Assembly: GCF_900130125.1 (NCBI RefSeq)
Contig: NZ_FQXY01000011.1
Coordinates: 744,001 to 808,000 of the forward strand
DNA from: Bacteroides congonensis
Lineage (GTDB): Bacteria; Bacteroidota; Bacteroidia; Bacteroidales; Bacteroidaceae
Reading direction: 5' to 3'
Length of the DNA: 64,000 nt
Part shown: positions 1 through 9,410 of the stretch, piece by piece
Layout of the letters: each line of letters starts with the position of its first letter
Numbering within the stretch: the first letter of the stretch is position 1
Notes under the pieces: generated by a model
Told to the model about the DNA's origin: nothing
The model's database searches: none
Seen by the model: the letters and a program-made list of their open reading frames with translations, nothing else
Translations under genes and position numbers: made by a program

Positions 1-625
1 CACCCATGCGCGAAGCCAAAAAAGGATCTTCGCCATAACACTCCTCCATACGTCCGTGGCGCGGGTCGCGTGCTAAGTCCAGTGTGGGTGATAATACTTG
101 GTTGATGCCGCGGCTGTAGGTCTCTTGTCCAATGGCGTCGGCTATCTGTGCCATCAGGTCTACGTTCCAGGTGCACGACAGCGCTATGGATTGGGGATAG
201 GAGGTGGCACCTGTGGCACGGCAACCGTGCAAGGCCTCTGCGTCAATGATGACGGGTATTCCCAAGCGAGTCTCCTCTATGGCAATCTTCTGTATTTGGT
301 TTCCTGTGACGACAGCGTTCCGGGCAGTCATGTCCGTAGTGGGGCAGCTCAGGTAGCCCACTACGTGTTTTCCGAATTTTCGACGTATGTCGTCCATGGA
401 ATAGTTGCCGCTTGTCTCGAATATCTCGTCGCCTTCTCCCAAACGCAGTGCTGACATCTGGTAGACTTTCTCTTCCAATGTCATTCGCTTGATTAAATCC
501 TCCACCCGTTCATCAACCGATAATTTGGGATTTTGATAAGGCAATGGTTTCTTGCCTGTTGGATGGGCAAACAAACTTCCCGATGTGATGAATAGCGATG
601 CTGCTAATAAATGTTTGTATTTCAT
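1..625 (-). CDS. Glycoside hydrolase family 3 (partial, N-terminal part)
   Basis: The first 208 codons of a leftward gene that runs off the window; the start codon is the CAT at 623-625. The translation begins MKYKHLLAASLFITSGSLFA, a classical signal peptide, followed by a GH3 N-terminal domain: RVEDLIKRMTLEEKVYQMS, then LGIPVIIDAEALHG, and RDPRHGRMEECYGEDPFLAS at the cut end. The last motif is typical of GH3 beta-glucosidase/beta-xylosidase barrels. The catalytic Asp lies beyond the edge and cannot be checked. The gene starts 10 bp after the sulfatase stop, so the two are almost certainly cotranscribed from the lyase/sulfatase arm of the PUL. Family members remove non-reducing-end beta-linked sugars, probably in the periplasm here. 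Family is certain; exact substrate is unknown. Confidence 0.9.
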   Translation of the reverse strand, partial: MKYKHLLAASLFITSGSLFAHPTGKKPLPYQNPKLSVDERVEDLIKRMTLEEKVYQMSALRLGEGDEIFETSGNYSMDDIRRKFGKHVVGYLSCPTTDMTARNAVVTGNQIQKIAIEETRLGIPVIIDAEALHGCRATGATSYPQSIALSCTWNVDLMAQIADAIGQETYSRGINQVLSPTLDLARDPRHGRMEECYGEDPFLASRMG

Positions 626-635
626 GATAATCGTA

Positions 636-2180
636 TTATTTATAACTGATTAAGTCTTTAAGAATTTTCTCCTTATACCACGGGTCGTCGATAGCCTTCA
701 ACTGGCGTCCCAACTCCTTGCCGAGTTCTTTCACAATCTTCTCGTTGCCTTTTAGTGGCAGGCAATTGAGCTGATAGGGGTCTTTTTCATCATCAAAAAA
801 GAACATTTTGTTGATTTTATTCTCCTTTGTGACGGTAAAGGCCAAGGTGTATTTGGCAGTCTTTATCCCTCGTGCTACCACAGAATATCCTAAATTCTCA
901 CCCTTTTGGTTTTTCTTTCCAAATCCGTTTTTCATATACAGCGCTCCTGTCGGGCGTTTCATCAACGAGTTGGCATCGAAAAACAGTTCTGCGTAGTTCT
1001 TGCCCTGCACATCCGACGGAACGAATTTCTCCACTCCTGCCAGTCCGGACAGCGTAGGCATGATGTCGGGAGTGGAAAGCAGCAAGGGGTCTACCCGGTG
1101 GGCTATCTTTCCGGGATAGCGCACGATGAACGGGATATTCATCGCCTCGGCATACGGCATGTTTTTCGCCTCGCTGGGTAGCTCGTGGCTGCACATCAGC
1201 TCGCCGTGGTCAGAGGCAAACACAACGATGGTGTTCTCTTCCAATCCCAACTCTTTCAAGGCATCCAGAATCATGCCAAAGGCACGGTCCACTCCTGTCA
1301 CGTTGGCAAAATAGTAGGGCGTGGATTTTACTTTGGGCAGATTTTTGTTTGTCACGTTCGGACGTATAAGGGCATCCATCGGCATGTCTTTGTACAAGTT
1401 ATAGTCTTCTTCCATGCAGTCCTTGAATGAAGTGTACGGACTGTGGGGCGGATTCATGCCCACCATGATGAGGAATGGTTTTTTCGGGTCGCGCACGTTG
1501 TTCGTGTTCTTCATATACTCGATGGTCTTTTTCGCTTCATACACCGGCGAGTATTCGTGTGGTTCATGCTTGTGCCCTTCGTTATCCCAATAGTGCGGGT
1601 TCTTATGTTCATCGAAAGTCCCGTAAGAATACCAGTAGTTGAAGCCGTGCCGACGTTCTTTAGGGGTATAGGCGTCCCATACCGGCATCTTTGCATTGAC
1701 ATAGTGTCCCGGATTATTGGGGTCGTTGGGCGTGGGTGCATCCAGATGATACTTGCCGATATAGGCACAATCGTAACCTGCCTGGCTGAACACATCGCCT
1801 ATGGTGATAGCCTCAGGGTTCAGACTGCTGTTGGGAGAGCCGGTGTTGCAATTGACGGGCACTCCGTTCTTTTCTGCCGAATACATGCCTGTCATCAACA
1901 TGGCGCGGTGCGGGCTGCTTACCGGATTATTGCTTTGCGCGGAAGTCAGCACCAATGATTCTCTCGCAAATTTGTCTAAGTTGGGAGTAATGGTAGGATC
2001 GCCTTCTGCCTTTCTATACTTTTTAAAATCCTCTTGCTTCCAGAATCCGCATGCATCGTTGCGGAATTGGTCGGGAAATACATAGATTACATTGGGGTAC
2101 GTTTGCTGTTGTTGGGATTGTGCATAAGCTCCTGTGGCAACTAATGACAATCCACCTAAAAACAGATTCAGATGTTTCAT
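636..2180 (-). CDS. Secreted arylsulfatase-type sulfatase, S1 family, serine type
   Basis: A 514-residue protein with a signal peptide (residues 1-20, ending GAYA). NVIYVFPDQFRND near residue 30 is the N-terminal metal-binding strand of alkaline phosphatase-fold sulfatases. The catalytic signature S-x-P-x-R reads SSPHR, with Ser88 as the predicted formylglycine site, so an anaerobic sulfatase-maturating enzyme is needed; none is encoded in the window. FASDHGE (about residue 320) supplies further metal ligands. It should remove sulfate esters from the PUL's glycan or its oligosaccharides in the periplasm. It is transcribed leftward, just ahead of a GH3, from a promoter carrying the same repeat pair as the other PUL promoters. 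Sulfatase identity is firm; subfamily and sulfate position cannot be read from the sequence. Confidence 0.93.
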   Translation of the reverse strand: MKHLNLFLGGLSLVATGAYAQSQQQQTYPNVIYVFPDQFRNDACGFWKQEDFKKYRKAEGDPTITPNLDKFARESLVLTSAQSNNPVSSPHRAMLMTGMYSAEKNGVPVNCNTGSPNSSLNPEAITIGDVFSQAGYDCAYIGKYHLDAPTPNDPNNPGHYVNAKMPVWDAYTPKERRHGFNYWYSYGTFDEHKNPHYWDNEGHKHEPHEYSPVYEAKKTIEYMKNTNNVRDPKKPFLIMVGMNPPHSPYTSFKDCMEEDYNLYKDMPMDALIRPNVTNKNLPKVKSTPYYFANVTGVDRAFGMILDALKELGLEENTIVVFASDHGELMCSHELPSEAKNMPYAEAMNIPFIVRYPGKIAHRVDPLLLSTPDIMPTLSGLAGVEKFVPSDVQGKNYAELFFDANSLMKRPTGALYMKNGFGKKNQKGENLGYSVVARGIKTAKYTLAFTVTKENKINKMFFFDDEKDPYQLNCLPLKGNEKIVKELGKELGRQLKAIDDPWYKEKILKDLISYK

Positions 2181-2210
2181 ATTTGATGGGGTTATAATGA
2201 ATTATAGAAA

Positions 2211-2280
2211 CAAATGTAGCCGAAAAAAGCAAATACGACCCGACATTCTGTACAAAAAAGGGGATAAGAATATACGCAAC
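2211..2280 (-). promoter_or_regulatory. Sulfatase/GH3 promoter with candidate HTCS operator
   Basis: On the minus strand a -7 element TACATTTG (2218-2211) precedes the sulfatase start by about 30 bp. No good -33 element is present. A half-site TTTTTTGTACAGAA has its GTAC at 2253-2250, 35 bp upstream of the -7 box, and a second copy (GCGTATATTC, GTAT at 2275-2272) lies 22 bp further upstream. The geometry matches the GH88 and first susC promoters, which suggests a common activator, most simply the HTCS at 5263-9252. Confidence 0.55.
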
Positions 2281-2431
2281 AAGATTATTGCAAATATGTA
2301 CAAAACAATACCATTTGTTGTACTTAAAAGTATGTTAATCATTAAATGCTTATGCCTACTCTTGCTTTTCACCGATTAATTTTGTATCTTTATAGTTTTT
2401 GTCTCTTCATACATAGATAGTCATCTTATGC

Positions 2432-2505
2432 GGTGACAAATATCATTTTATAAGGTGACATTTATCCTGTTACAAGGTGACCATTGTCACCTTGTAACAG
2501 GATAA
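2432..2505. repeat. Three 22-bp tandem repeats ending in a perfect 20-bp hairpin
   Basis: GGTGACA-type units begin at 2432, 2454 and 2476, exactly 22 bp apart: GGTGACAAATATC, GGTGACATTTATC, GGTGACCATTGTC. The last unit forms the left arm of a perfect inverted repeat (2462-2481 pairs with 2486-2505, loop CATT). It lies between the PL8 lyase stop (2626) and the sulfatase promoter, so it may end lyase transcription, process the mRNA, or bind a protein on one face of the helix. No U-tract follows on the leftward strand, so a simple intrinsic terminator is not assured. The rest of the 2181-2625 gap contains only the sulfatase promoter and AT-rich sequence. Confidence 0.75.
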
Positions 2506-2625
2506 CTACCTGGGTACATAAACTATTATAGTTTACTGCACTCAAAATTCTTATTCGCTGCATTGAAAATTCTTATATATAGCACTTCTTCCTAATTTGT
2601 ACATTTTGAGTTTTTTAGTAGTTAA

Positions 2626-5037
2626 TTATAGCCATACTGTAACAGGTGCTCCTGTCCGTTCGCCTTGCGGCATGGGGCATTTCACGCTCTTGCCGTTCAA
2701 CGTCACACGGATTTCCTTGCACTTCTTGTCCATGCAGGCGTCGGTTACGGTAATTTGCGTCTTTTCTCCTTGCTTTTCCACCAATACCGTGCAGGGGGCG
2801 GAAACCGACAGCGTGGTACGCGATGCCTTCAGCGTCTCACCGGTGGTGTAGAACACAGCCTCTGTTACCTTCTTGTCAGAGCTTTCCACAGCCTGTACGA
2901 GGGTGTCGTTGCGCAACACCTTGAAGGGGTAGCCCTCTTTCGGCTCGCCTTTGCCGGCATATACCACGTAGCCATAGCTGTCGTTCACCGGCTTTTGTCC
3001 GTGGTCTATCCAGATGCGGAAGATGTCTGCCGTTTGTGGCAGGTCCTTCTTGTTGCGGTTCGATACGTTCATCTTGAACCAGTCGGCTTTCTTCTGTTCG
3101 CACACATAGTGCATTCTATTCTGATATTCGGGCAACACAGAGTAGGCAAATTTCCCTTGCTGCACAATCCATTTCGTGCCTTTCACCTTGTGGGTATACA
3201 CCTCGCCGGTGTGTGCCGTCTGGTCGATAGTGGTGAGGATGGTTCCCGGCTGGTTGGGGTCGAGATTGGTGATGCCTGCTCCGAGTGCCACCATGTAGTC
3301 GCCCAGCATGAAGTAGGACTTGTAGGCCTTCACCCCGTAGAGCACTGCGTTCATCCCTTCGCTGTCTCCCTTGTCGTTCACGCCCTCTCTTTCCGAGCCG
3401 TTCATCTTCTCGAAGATGTAGCCTGCCACGGCATTCTCTCCTCCCGCTGTCGCTGCGGCGGCGAAGTTGTGCTTACTGGTATATCCGCGCCAGTTGGTCA
3501 CGGGCGTCAGCCGTTCCATTCCCTCGCGGGCGGTACATCCCGGCATGGCGGTCACGTCGAAACCTCCCAACACTGACTTATATTCGTTGCCCGTCTTTTC
3601 AAAGAAGGTGGTTCCGTCGGTGGTGTAGAAGTTGTAGGCATCGGCAAAGGTGTGCGCGCTCTCTATGCCGTCGCAACGCACGGACGCCATGTTCACCATG
3701 ATATAATAGTCGTCGTTCTTCTTCACCAAGTCGTCGTTGTTGAAGAAATAGCGCGTTCCGTTGTAAGCGTCGTAGGCTTCCATTCGTATATCTTTGTTCT
3801 CCACCTCTTTTTGTAGCAGTTCCAGCTCTTTCACCTCCTCATCGGTGAAGGATTCTCTCCAGGTGGACAGCAGCATGCCCAGCAGTCCGCGGTAGGGGAT
3901 GGTGCGCGATTCGGGGGCGTATGCCATCGAGTTGCGGTCTAAGCAGGGTGTGGTGTATCCTTTATAATAGTAGAAGTTTCCTCCACGGAAATAGTTCATC
4001 AGTGCTTCCACGTTTCCACGGGTCAATTTAGTCTTCCACGGAGAGTCTTTCAGCATCCCCAGCATCTCCAGTGCTCCGGACGTGCCATGGATGGGATATC
4101 CCCAGATGAGGCACTGCACTCCGTGTCCCCAGCCGGCACCGTCGGCGGTGAAGCCTTCGTTCCAGAACGAGGTGTGGTAGGTGGCTTGCGAAGTGGTGGC
4201 GATGCTTCGTTGGCACACTTCCGCCAGCAGGTCGAGCATCGGGATGGAGCGGTAGATGAAAGCTGCCTGATATACGGCACGATAGCCGCTCGTTCCCAAT
4301 CCGTTGCCGCCTACCCACCACACGTGGTTGCGGAAACGCTCCACCTGCACCACGTTGAGGTCGGTGTCATCGTTGCGCACAGGCTGTGTCCACGATTGCA
4401 GGGAGATGATTTTCAGCATGTCGGCTGCTGCCACCAAGTCTTTGTCTTCCGCTCCCCCCGCTTCAGCGATATCCATCTGCTGCAAGAGGCAGAAGTAGAT
4501 GCCCGAAGCCGATTTGGGAAGTGCGAAACAGGAAGCGTGGAAACGCGCCCAGTTGTTGGGACGGGAGATTTCGAGGTTGCCATAGTGTACGATGGATTTC
4601 AGCAGCGCTTTCCATGTACGGCTGTCTTTTTCTTGCGAAAGCTTGTTCTCCTTAAATGCGTTTGCTAGGAACCAAAGACGCTGGTAGGCTTCGGTGATGA
4701 CGCCTCCGCTGTTTGCCTGGTTTCCGTCCTTGCCCGGACCGATTTGGTTGTCGTCCAAGTCGGAGAATTTACCGTCGGGTTGCATCAATTGGATTAGCTT
4801 GTTCAGTTCATGCTTGTCCATATTGCCTTTTCTGTTGAAATAAAGATTCTCTTGTTGCAGTTTCAACCGGAACTCTTTGATGAATTTTTCTTTCTCCGGT
4901 GAGCTTATTTTTCTTGCTTCTCCGTAATAGCGGTGATAGTTGTCTATTGACCACTGTGCCTCTTTGTTCTGTGCTCTCAATGCAGTGCATATACAGCAAA
5001 GAGAAAATACCCAAAAATAAATGCAACGATGTTTCAT
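2626..5037 (-). CDS. Polysaccharide lyase, PL8-like
   Basis: An open frame extends to 5121, but the start at 5037 (MKHRCIYFWVFSLCCICTALRAQ) gives a clean signal peptide and places the promoter upstream, so the protein is 803 residues. It has the PL8 layout: an N-terminal alpha/alpha toroid with RPNNWARFHASCFALP, then a C-terminal beta-sandwich with FDVTAMPGCTA and SYFMLGDYMVALGAGI. The candidate catalytic pair is His305 and Tyr314 in WGHGVQCLIWGYPIHG; their nine-residue spacing equals that of PL8 hyaluronate and chondroitin AC lyases. Such lyases cleave at uronic acids by beta-elimination, leaving a 4,5-unsaturated uronate, which is what the nearby GH88 removes. PL33 and related families share this fold, so the family number is tentative. 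Confidence 0.82.
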   Translation of the reverse strand: MKHRCIYFWVFSLCCICTALRAQNKEAQWSIDNYHRYYGEARKISSPEKEKFIKEFRLKLQQENLYFNRKGNMDKHELNKLIQLMQPDGKFSDLDDNQIGPGKDGNQANSGGVITEAYQRLWFLANAFKENKLSQEKDSRTWKALLKSIVHYGNLEISRPNNWARFHASCFALPKSASGIYFCLLQQMDIAEAGGAEDKDLVAAADMLKIISLQSWTQPVRNDDTDLNVVQVERFRNHVWWVGGNGLGTSGYRAVYQAAFIYRSIPMLDLLAEVCQRSIATTSQATYHTSFWNEGFTADGAGWGHGVQCLIWGYPIHGTSGALEMLGMLKDSPWKTKLTRGNVEALMNYFRGGNFYYYKGYTTPCLDRNSMAYAPESRTIPYRGLLGMLLSTWRESFTDEEVKELELLQKEVENKDIRMEAYDAYNGTRYFFNNDDLVKKNDDYYIMVNMASVRCDGIESAHTFADAYNFYTTDGTTFFEKTGNEYKSVLGGFDVTAMPGCTAREGMERLTPVTNWRGYTSKHNFAAAATAGGENAVAGYIFEKMNGSEREGVNDKGDSEGMNAVLYGVKAYKSYFMLGDYMVALGAGITNLDPNQPGTILTTIDQTAHTGEVYTHKVKGTKWIVQQGKFAYSVLPEYQNRMHYVCEQKKADWFKMNVSNRNKKDLPQTADIFRIWIDHGQKPVNDSYGYVVYAGKGEPKEGYPFKVLRNDTLVQAVESSDKKVTEAVFYTTGETLKASRTTLSVSAPCTVLVEKQGEKTQITVTDACMDKKCKEIRVTLNGKSVKCPMPQGERTGAPVTVWL

Positions 5038-5075
5038 GATATACTTTTTAAAGAAATTATAGTTGTTTATCACCA

Positions 5076-5126
5076 CAAAGATATAACGGACGAGAGAGAC
5101 AAATAGGGCTGTTATGTACACAACTA
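5076..5126 (-). promoter_or_regulatory. PL8-like lyase promoter with candidate HTCS half-site
   Basis: On the minus strand the -7 element TATCTTTG occupies 5083-5076, about 40 bp before the chosen start codon. The half-site TTGTGTACATAAC has its GTAC at 5119-5116, 36 bp upstream of the -7 box, the same distance as in the other three PUL promoters. A clear partner at 21-22 bp is missing here; the next TGTACA is 32 bp further upstream (GTAC 5148-5151). Confidence 0.5.
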
Positions 5127-5262
5127 CCGCCCGAATGTGTCAGTTTTGTACATAAATGTATGGGAGGGTATGAAAATGAAAAATAAATATCTATTTTTGT
5201 CGCGTTGTTTAGCAATGACTGATGTTGATTTGTGGCTGTTAACTTTAAAATAAATCTTATTT

Positions 5263-8200
5263 ATGAGAATATATTTATGTGTACTAATGTTGTGTGCGAT
5301 TTGTTTCGTAGGTAAAGCCCAGGGAATCTCTTTTAGGCATTTGACTGTCGACCATGGACTTTCCAACAATTCCGTCACATCCATCTATCAGGATAAGAAG
5401 GGAATAATATGGTTGGGGACGAAGAATGGGCTGAACCTGTATGATGGCAATCGCGTTCGGACATATTATCAGCAAATGGACAATCTGAACAGTTTGTCCG
5501 GCAATACGGTTAGTCAGATTGTGGACGATATCGATTCCGATACCGTGTATGTTAAAACCCAAAACGGTGTTTCTGCCGTGCATATAGCGACAGAGACATT
5601 TACAACCCTATCGACACGTAAGTTTTCTTTTATCTTTTATAATAAAAAATTGTATGCAGCTTGTGGTAATGAACTTTTGGAATACGACGGACAGCGGTTT
5701 CACTCTCTCTACCGGCTTACCGATAAAGCAAGCATTGACTGTTTTTATGTGGATAATGATTCCATTTTAATGGGAACAGACTTCGGCTTGTATCTGCTTA
5801 CAGATAGGCAAACGGTGAAAAAACTGATCCCCGGCACATATATTTCCGATATTTTCAAGGATAGCCGGGGCGACTATTGGTGTTGCAGCATGCGTGGTGG
5901 TAAAGGGCTTTATCGCATAAGCAAAGGGGAGATTGTGAATTACCGCAATACACCGGGCAACACTGTGCTGACTTCCAATTTCACCCATCATTGCGTTGAG
6001 GACAAGCAGGGCGATATCTGGATTGGCACGTTCGAAGGAATCACGCAGTACCGCCGGAGCGATAACTGCTTTATACAATATAAAAAGAAAGAGACTGCCA
6101 ACAGCCTCACCCACTCTTCCGTTTGGGGGCTGTGTTGCGACAGACAGGGTAACATTTGGGCGGGGACCTATTATGGAGGTGTCAACTATTTCCATCCGCA
6201 GAAACAGATATATAGGGAATATCTGCCCTCTTTGATAGAAAAAGACGGACTTAGCTCCGGCATCATCAGCAGAATGGTGAAAGATGAGAATGGTAATCTG
6301 TGGATAGGGACCGAAGGCGGAGGACTGAACAAATATTCCCCCAAGCAACAGGACTTTAAGCGATATATGGCAGGCGGTACGGGAAAATCAATCTCTCACA
6401 ACAATGTGAAGGCTGTATACTATGATGAAAAGGAAGAGGTACTGTGGATCGGGACGCACATGGGTGGACTCAACAAGCTGGATTTAAAGACGGAACAGTT
6501 TACCCATTACCGTCATCAGCAGTCGGATCCGAACTCTCTTCCTTCTGATATTATTCTGGATATTCTTTCCTATAAGGACAAGTTGGTGCTGGCCACTCAC
6601 AATGGCATTGTGCTTTTCAATCCTGCTGATGCTCGATGTACCCGTCTTTTGCAAGATGAGAAGGAGCATAGTTTTTGCCAGTATGCCATCAATTTGTGGA
6701 TAGACCGGCGGGGAACATTGTGGATTGTCAATCTGAATAATGGAGTGTGCTCCTATAAGTTTGCAACCGACCAATTTAAACTATATAAACGTAATCGTGT
6801 ACTGCCGAATAGTATTAGCAGCAATAACATAAATGCCGTATATGAGGACAGCGAGGGCAAGTTGTGGTTCTGTACAAGCGACAATGGCATTGATAGCTAT
6901 CATCCGGAAACGGACAGTTTTGAGAATTTCAATCAAAAGCAGAATGGGTTGATAAGCAATCGGGTGTACAATGTGTGTGAGATTCCTCAGAACCGTCTGC
7001 TACTCACTACGGATAAAGGCATTTCGGTGTTCGACTGTCGGACACATACGTGTGTAAACTACGACAATTTGCCGCAAGTTTCTCTTAAGGAGAATGCGCT
7101 CTATCAGTCGGCTGACGGTGAAGTTTTTGTCGGAGGACTAAACGGTCTCTTTGCATTCGATGCCGAGAGCATACGGCATTTGGCGCGTGACTATACCTTG
7201 ACGCCCAGCAGCTTCATGGTGAATGGCGAAGAACTCCCCGACAGCGTTTTTTCTTGTCGGTTGCCGATGGTAGACCAACTGGTTCTGTATCCGGGACAGA
7301 ATATGTTTAGTATTGGATATGCGCTTTCCGACTATCTGCCTTTCAATAGCGACCGGCTGTTCTATTATCTGGAAGGCTTCTCTACAGAATGGACGGAGAT
7401 GAACGAACAGCATTTGGTCTCTTATACCAACTTAAGTCCCGGCAAATATGTCCTGAAAGCTAAAGCTGTCAGGCGGAATGGAGAGCTGGTGTCGGAGAGC
7501 AAGATAGACATTCAGGTGCTTCCGCCTTTCTACCGGACAACATGGGCTTATCTACTTTATTGGCTGTTGGGGCTTACGCTTTTGTATAGCATTGTGAAAA
7601 GCTATAAGCGGCGCATCAAGCTACAAGCGGCGCTCAAGTATGAAGAGAAGTATATCGAGGACCTTCAGGAGATGAATCAGGCGAAACTGCGTTTCTTTAC
7701 GAACATCTCCCATGAGTTCCGCACTCCGTTGACGTTGATTATCGGGCAGGTAGAGATGCTGTTACGCCTCCATTCCTTTGCGACACCGATACACAGCCGT
7801 CTGTCGGGAATCTACAGGAACTGTATTCAGATGCGTGAGCTTATTAGTGAATTGCTCGATTTCCGTAAGCAAGAGCAAGGCTACATGACTATTAAGGTGG
7901 ACAGATACAACATGGTTGATTTCCTGCACGAGATTTATTCGTCGTTTCAGGAGTATGCTGAGCAGCAGTATATCCGCCTCAGGTTCGAGAAGTCGGACGA
8001 TGACATCCAAGTCTGGTATGACGCCCGGCAGATGCGGAAGGTGATGAACAATCTGATTTCAAACGCTTTCAAGTACACTCCGAAGGAGGGTACCATTTCT
8101 ATCTCCATACGCAACCGCATCGAGGAGGTGGTGATAGAGGTGACTGATACTGGAAGAGGAATTTCCGCCGAGGATATAAGGAAGATATTCGAACGTTTTT

Positions 8201-9252
8201 ATCAGACGAAACAGGGACTCTCCACAGGGACGGGGATAGGGCTTTCTTTTGCCAAAGGAATCATCGAACTGCATCACGGTAGCATCGAAGTGCTGAGTAA
8301 GGTGGACGAGGGAACAACTTTCTCCATTCATCTGAAGAAGGGCAACAGTCACTTTACGGAAGAAGAGCTTCAGGCAGGTGAAGAAAGGGTGATGGAACCG
8401 GCTGTAGGGGAAAAGCAATGTCCCATTCTGTCCGATTCGGCTTTTACGGAAGAGGCGAAAGAATCGGTTGCGCAACCGGAGCAGAAGTACAAATTACTGA
8501 TTGTGGAGGACAATGAAGCATTGAGGAAAATGCTGACAGAGATTTTCAAGACATTCTATCAGATAGAGACGGCTTCCGACGGAAAAGAGGGATTGGACAA
8601 AGTACGCACCGTTCAGCCCGATCTTATCCTCAGCGATGTGCTGATGCCCGGGATGTCGGGTATAGAGCTATGTCAGGCAGTGAAGAAAGATATGGAGCTT
8701 TGTCATATACCTGTTATATTATTGACTGCGCGCACGGCACCGGAACATACCATCGAGGGATTGAAAACAGGAGCAGACGATTATGTTACGAAGCCGTTTA
8801 ATATCGATATTCTTTTGTCGCGTTGTAACAATTTGATAAACAACCGCCTTCTGTTGCAGGAGAAATTCACGCGCCAGCCGCAGGCATCGCCGCAGATTCT
8901 GGCAACGAACGACATGGACAAAAAGTTTGTCGACAGCGTGATGAAGGTGATCGAAGAGCACATGGACGATGTAGAATTTAGCGTTGATGCATTGGCGTGC
9001 GAGTTGGGGATGGCGCGCACCAAGCTATTCTCCAAGATGAAGGCCGTCACCGGACAGACACCTTTGGAATTTATCCTGACTATCCGTCTGAAACGTGCTG
9101 CCGTGATGTTGCTGAACAACAAGGAATGTAGTATCTCGGAGATTGCCGACCGTCTTGGCTTCGGATCTCCTCGCCATTTCACCCGATGTTTTAAAGAGAA
9201 ATATACCATTACGCCTCAGGAGTACCGTCGGCAGAAGAGAGGGGATAGGTAA
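5263..9252 (+). CDS. Hybrid two-component system sensor/regulator (HTCS)
   Basis: A 1329-residue one-protein signalling system. A signal peptide (1-20) is followed by a periplasmic double propeller of Reg_prop blades (IWLGTKNGLNLYDG, IWIGTFEGITQY, LWIGTEGGGLNKY and others). A Y_Y_Y domain (about 690-755) and a membrane segment near 760-780 come next. The cytoplasmic part has a HisKA domain with phospho-acceptor His817 in NISHEFRTPL, a HATPase, a receiver with phospho-acceptor Asp1125 (LILSDVLMPG), and a C-terminal AraC-type DNA-binding domain (about 1218-1325). HTCS proteins bind an oligosaccharide of the PUL substrate in the periplasm and activate the PUL genes. This one lies between the two divergent arms and probably recognises the TTTGTAYA repeats in front of the sulfatase, lyase, GH88 and first susC. 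Confidence 0.97.
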   Translation: MRIYLCVLMLCAICFVGKAQGISFRHLTVDHGLSNNSVTSIYQDKKGIIWLGTKNGLNLYDGNRVRTYYQQMDNLNSLSGNTVSQIVDDIDSDTVYVKTQNGVSAVHIATETFTTLSTRKFSFIFYNKKLYAACGNELLEYDGQRFHSLYRLTDKASIDCFYVDNDSILMGTDFGLYLLTDRQTVKKLIPGTYISDIFKDSRGDYWCCSMRGGKGLYRISKGEIVNYRNTPGNTVLTSNFTHHCVEDKQGDIWIGTFEGITQYRRSDNCFIQYKKKETANSLTHSSVWGLCCDRQGNIWAGTYYGGVNYFHPQKQIYREYLPSLIEKDGLSSGIISRMVKDENGNLWIGTEGGGLNKYSPKQQDFKRYMAGGTGKSISHNNVKAVYYDEKEEVLWIGTHMGGLNKLDLKTEQFTHYRHQQSDPNSLPSDIILDILSYKDKLVLATHNGIVLFNPADARCTRLLQDEKEHSFCQYAINLWIDRRGTLWIVNLNNGVCSYKFATDQFKLYKRNRVLPNSISSNNINAVYEDSEGKLWFCTSDNGIDSYHPETDSFENFNQKQNGLISNRVYNVCEIPQNRLLLTTDKGISVFDCRTHTCVNYDNLPQVSLKENALYQSADGEVFVGGLNGLFAFDAESIRHLARDYTLTPSSFMVNGEELPDSVFSCRLPMVDQLVLYPGQNMFSIGYALSDYLPFNSDRLFYYLEGFSTEWTEMNEQHLVSYTNLSPGKYVLKAKAVRRNGELVSESKIDIQVLPPFYRTTWAYLLYWLLGLTLLYSIVKSYKRRIKLQAALKYEEKYIEDLQEMNQAKLRFFTNISHEFRTPLTLIIGQVEMLLRLHSFATPIHSRLSGIYRNCIQMRELISELLDFRKQEQGYMTIKVDRYNMVDFLHEIYSSFQEYAEQQYIRLRFEKSDDDIQVWYDARQMRKVMNNLISNAFKYTPKEGTISISIRNRIEEVVIEVTDTGRGISAEDIRKIFERFYQTKQGLSTGTGIGLSFAKGIIELHHGSIEVLSKVDEGTTFSIHLKKGNSHFTEEELQAGEERVMEPAVGEKQCPILSDSAFTEEAKESVAQPEQKYKLLIVEDNEALRKMLTEIFKTFYQIETASDGKEGLDKVRTVQPDLILSDVLMPGMSGIELCQAVKKDMELCHIPVILLTARTAPEHTIEGLKTGADDYVTKPFNIDILLSRCNNLINNRLLLQEKFTRQPQASPQILATNDMDKKFVDSVMKVIEEHMDDVEFSVDALACELGMARTKLFSKMKAVTGQTPLEFILTIRLKRAAVMLLNNKECSISEIADRLGFGSPRHFTRCFKEKYTITPQEYRRQKRGDR

Positions 9253-9314
9253 ATATCAACGTACTGTTTTGTATGCGTTGAGGTACTATTTCGTACATCT
9301 GCCGATTGAATACG

Positions 9315-9384
9315 TTTTTGTATAATAGGTCGGATTATTTGTATATAACACGCGGTTCTGTTTGTCATATCCATCCTACATTTG
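9315..9384 (+). promoter_or_regulatory. GH88 promoter with paired TTTGTATA half-sites
   Basis: Two copies, TTTTTGTATAAT (GTAT at 9320) and ATTTGTATATAAC (GTAT at 9341), lie 21 bp apart. The proximal copy is 36 bp upstream of a -7 element TACATTTG (9377-9384). There is no properly spaced -33 TTTG, as expected for an activator-dependent promoter. Further GTAC/GTAT words occur at 9261-9296. The 158-bp gap after the HTCS gene holds nothing else. Confidence 0.6.
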
Positions 9385-9410
9385 AGTAGTTTTTTAAAAT
9401 AGGATATGAT

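Noticed and set aside
2432..2505. Tandem 22-bp repeats as a CRISPR array
   Set aside because: The repeats are contiguous without spacers, only three in number, and no cas genes are present.
2665..3576. 303-codon rightward frame opposite the PL8-like lyase
   Set aside because: The leftward frame encodes recognisable lyase domains; the opposite frame has no family features.
5122..5262. TATTTTTG at 5192 as HTCS gene promoter with a repeat half-site at 5148
   Set aside because: The half-site to -7 distance is 44 bp instead of 35-36 and no -33 TTTG is present, so it does not fit either promoter class.
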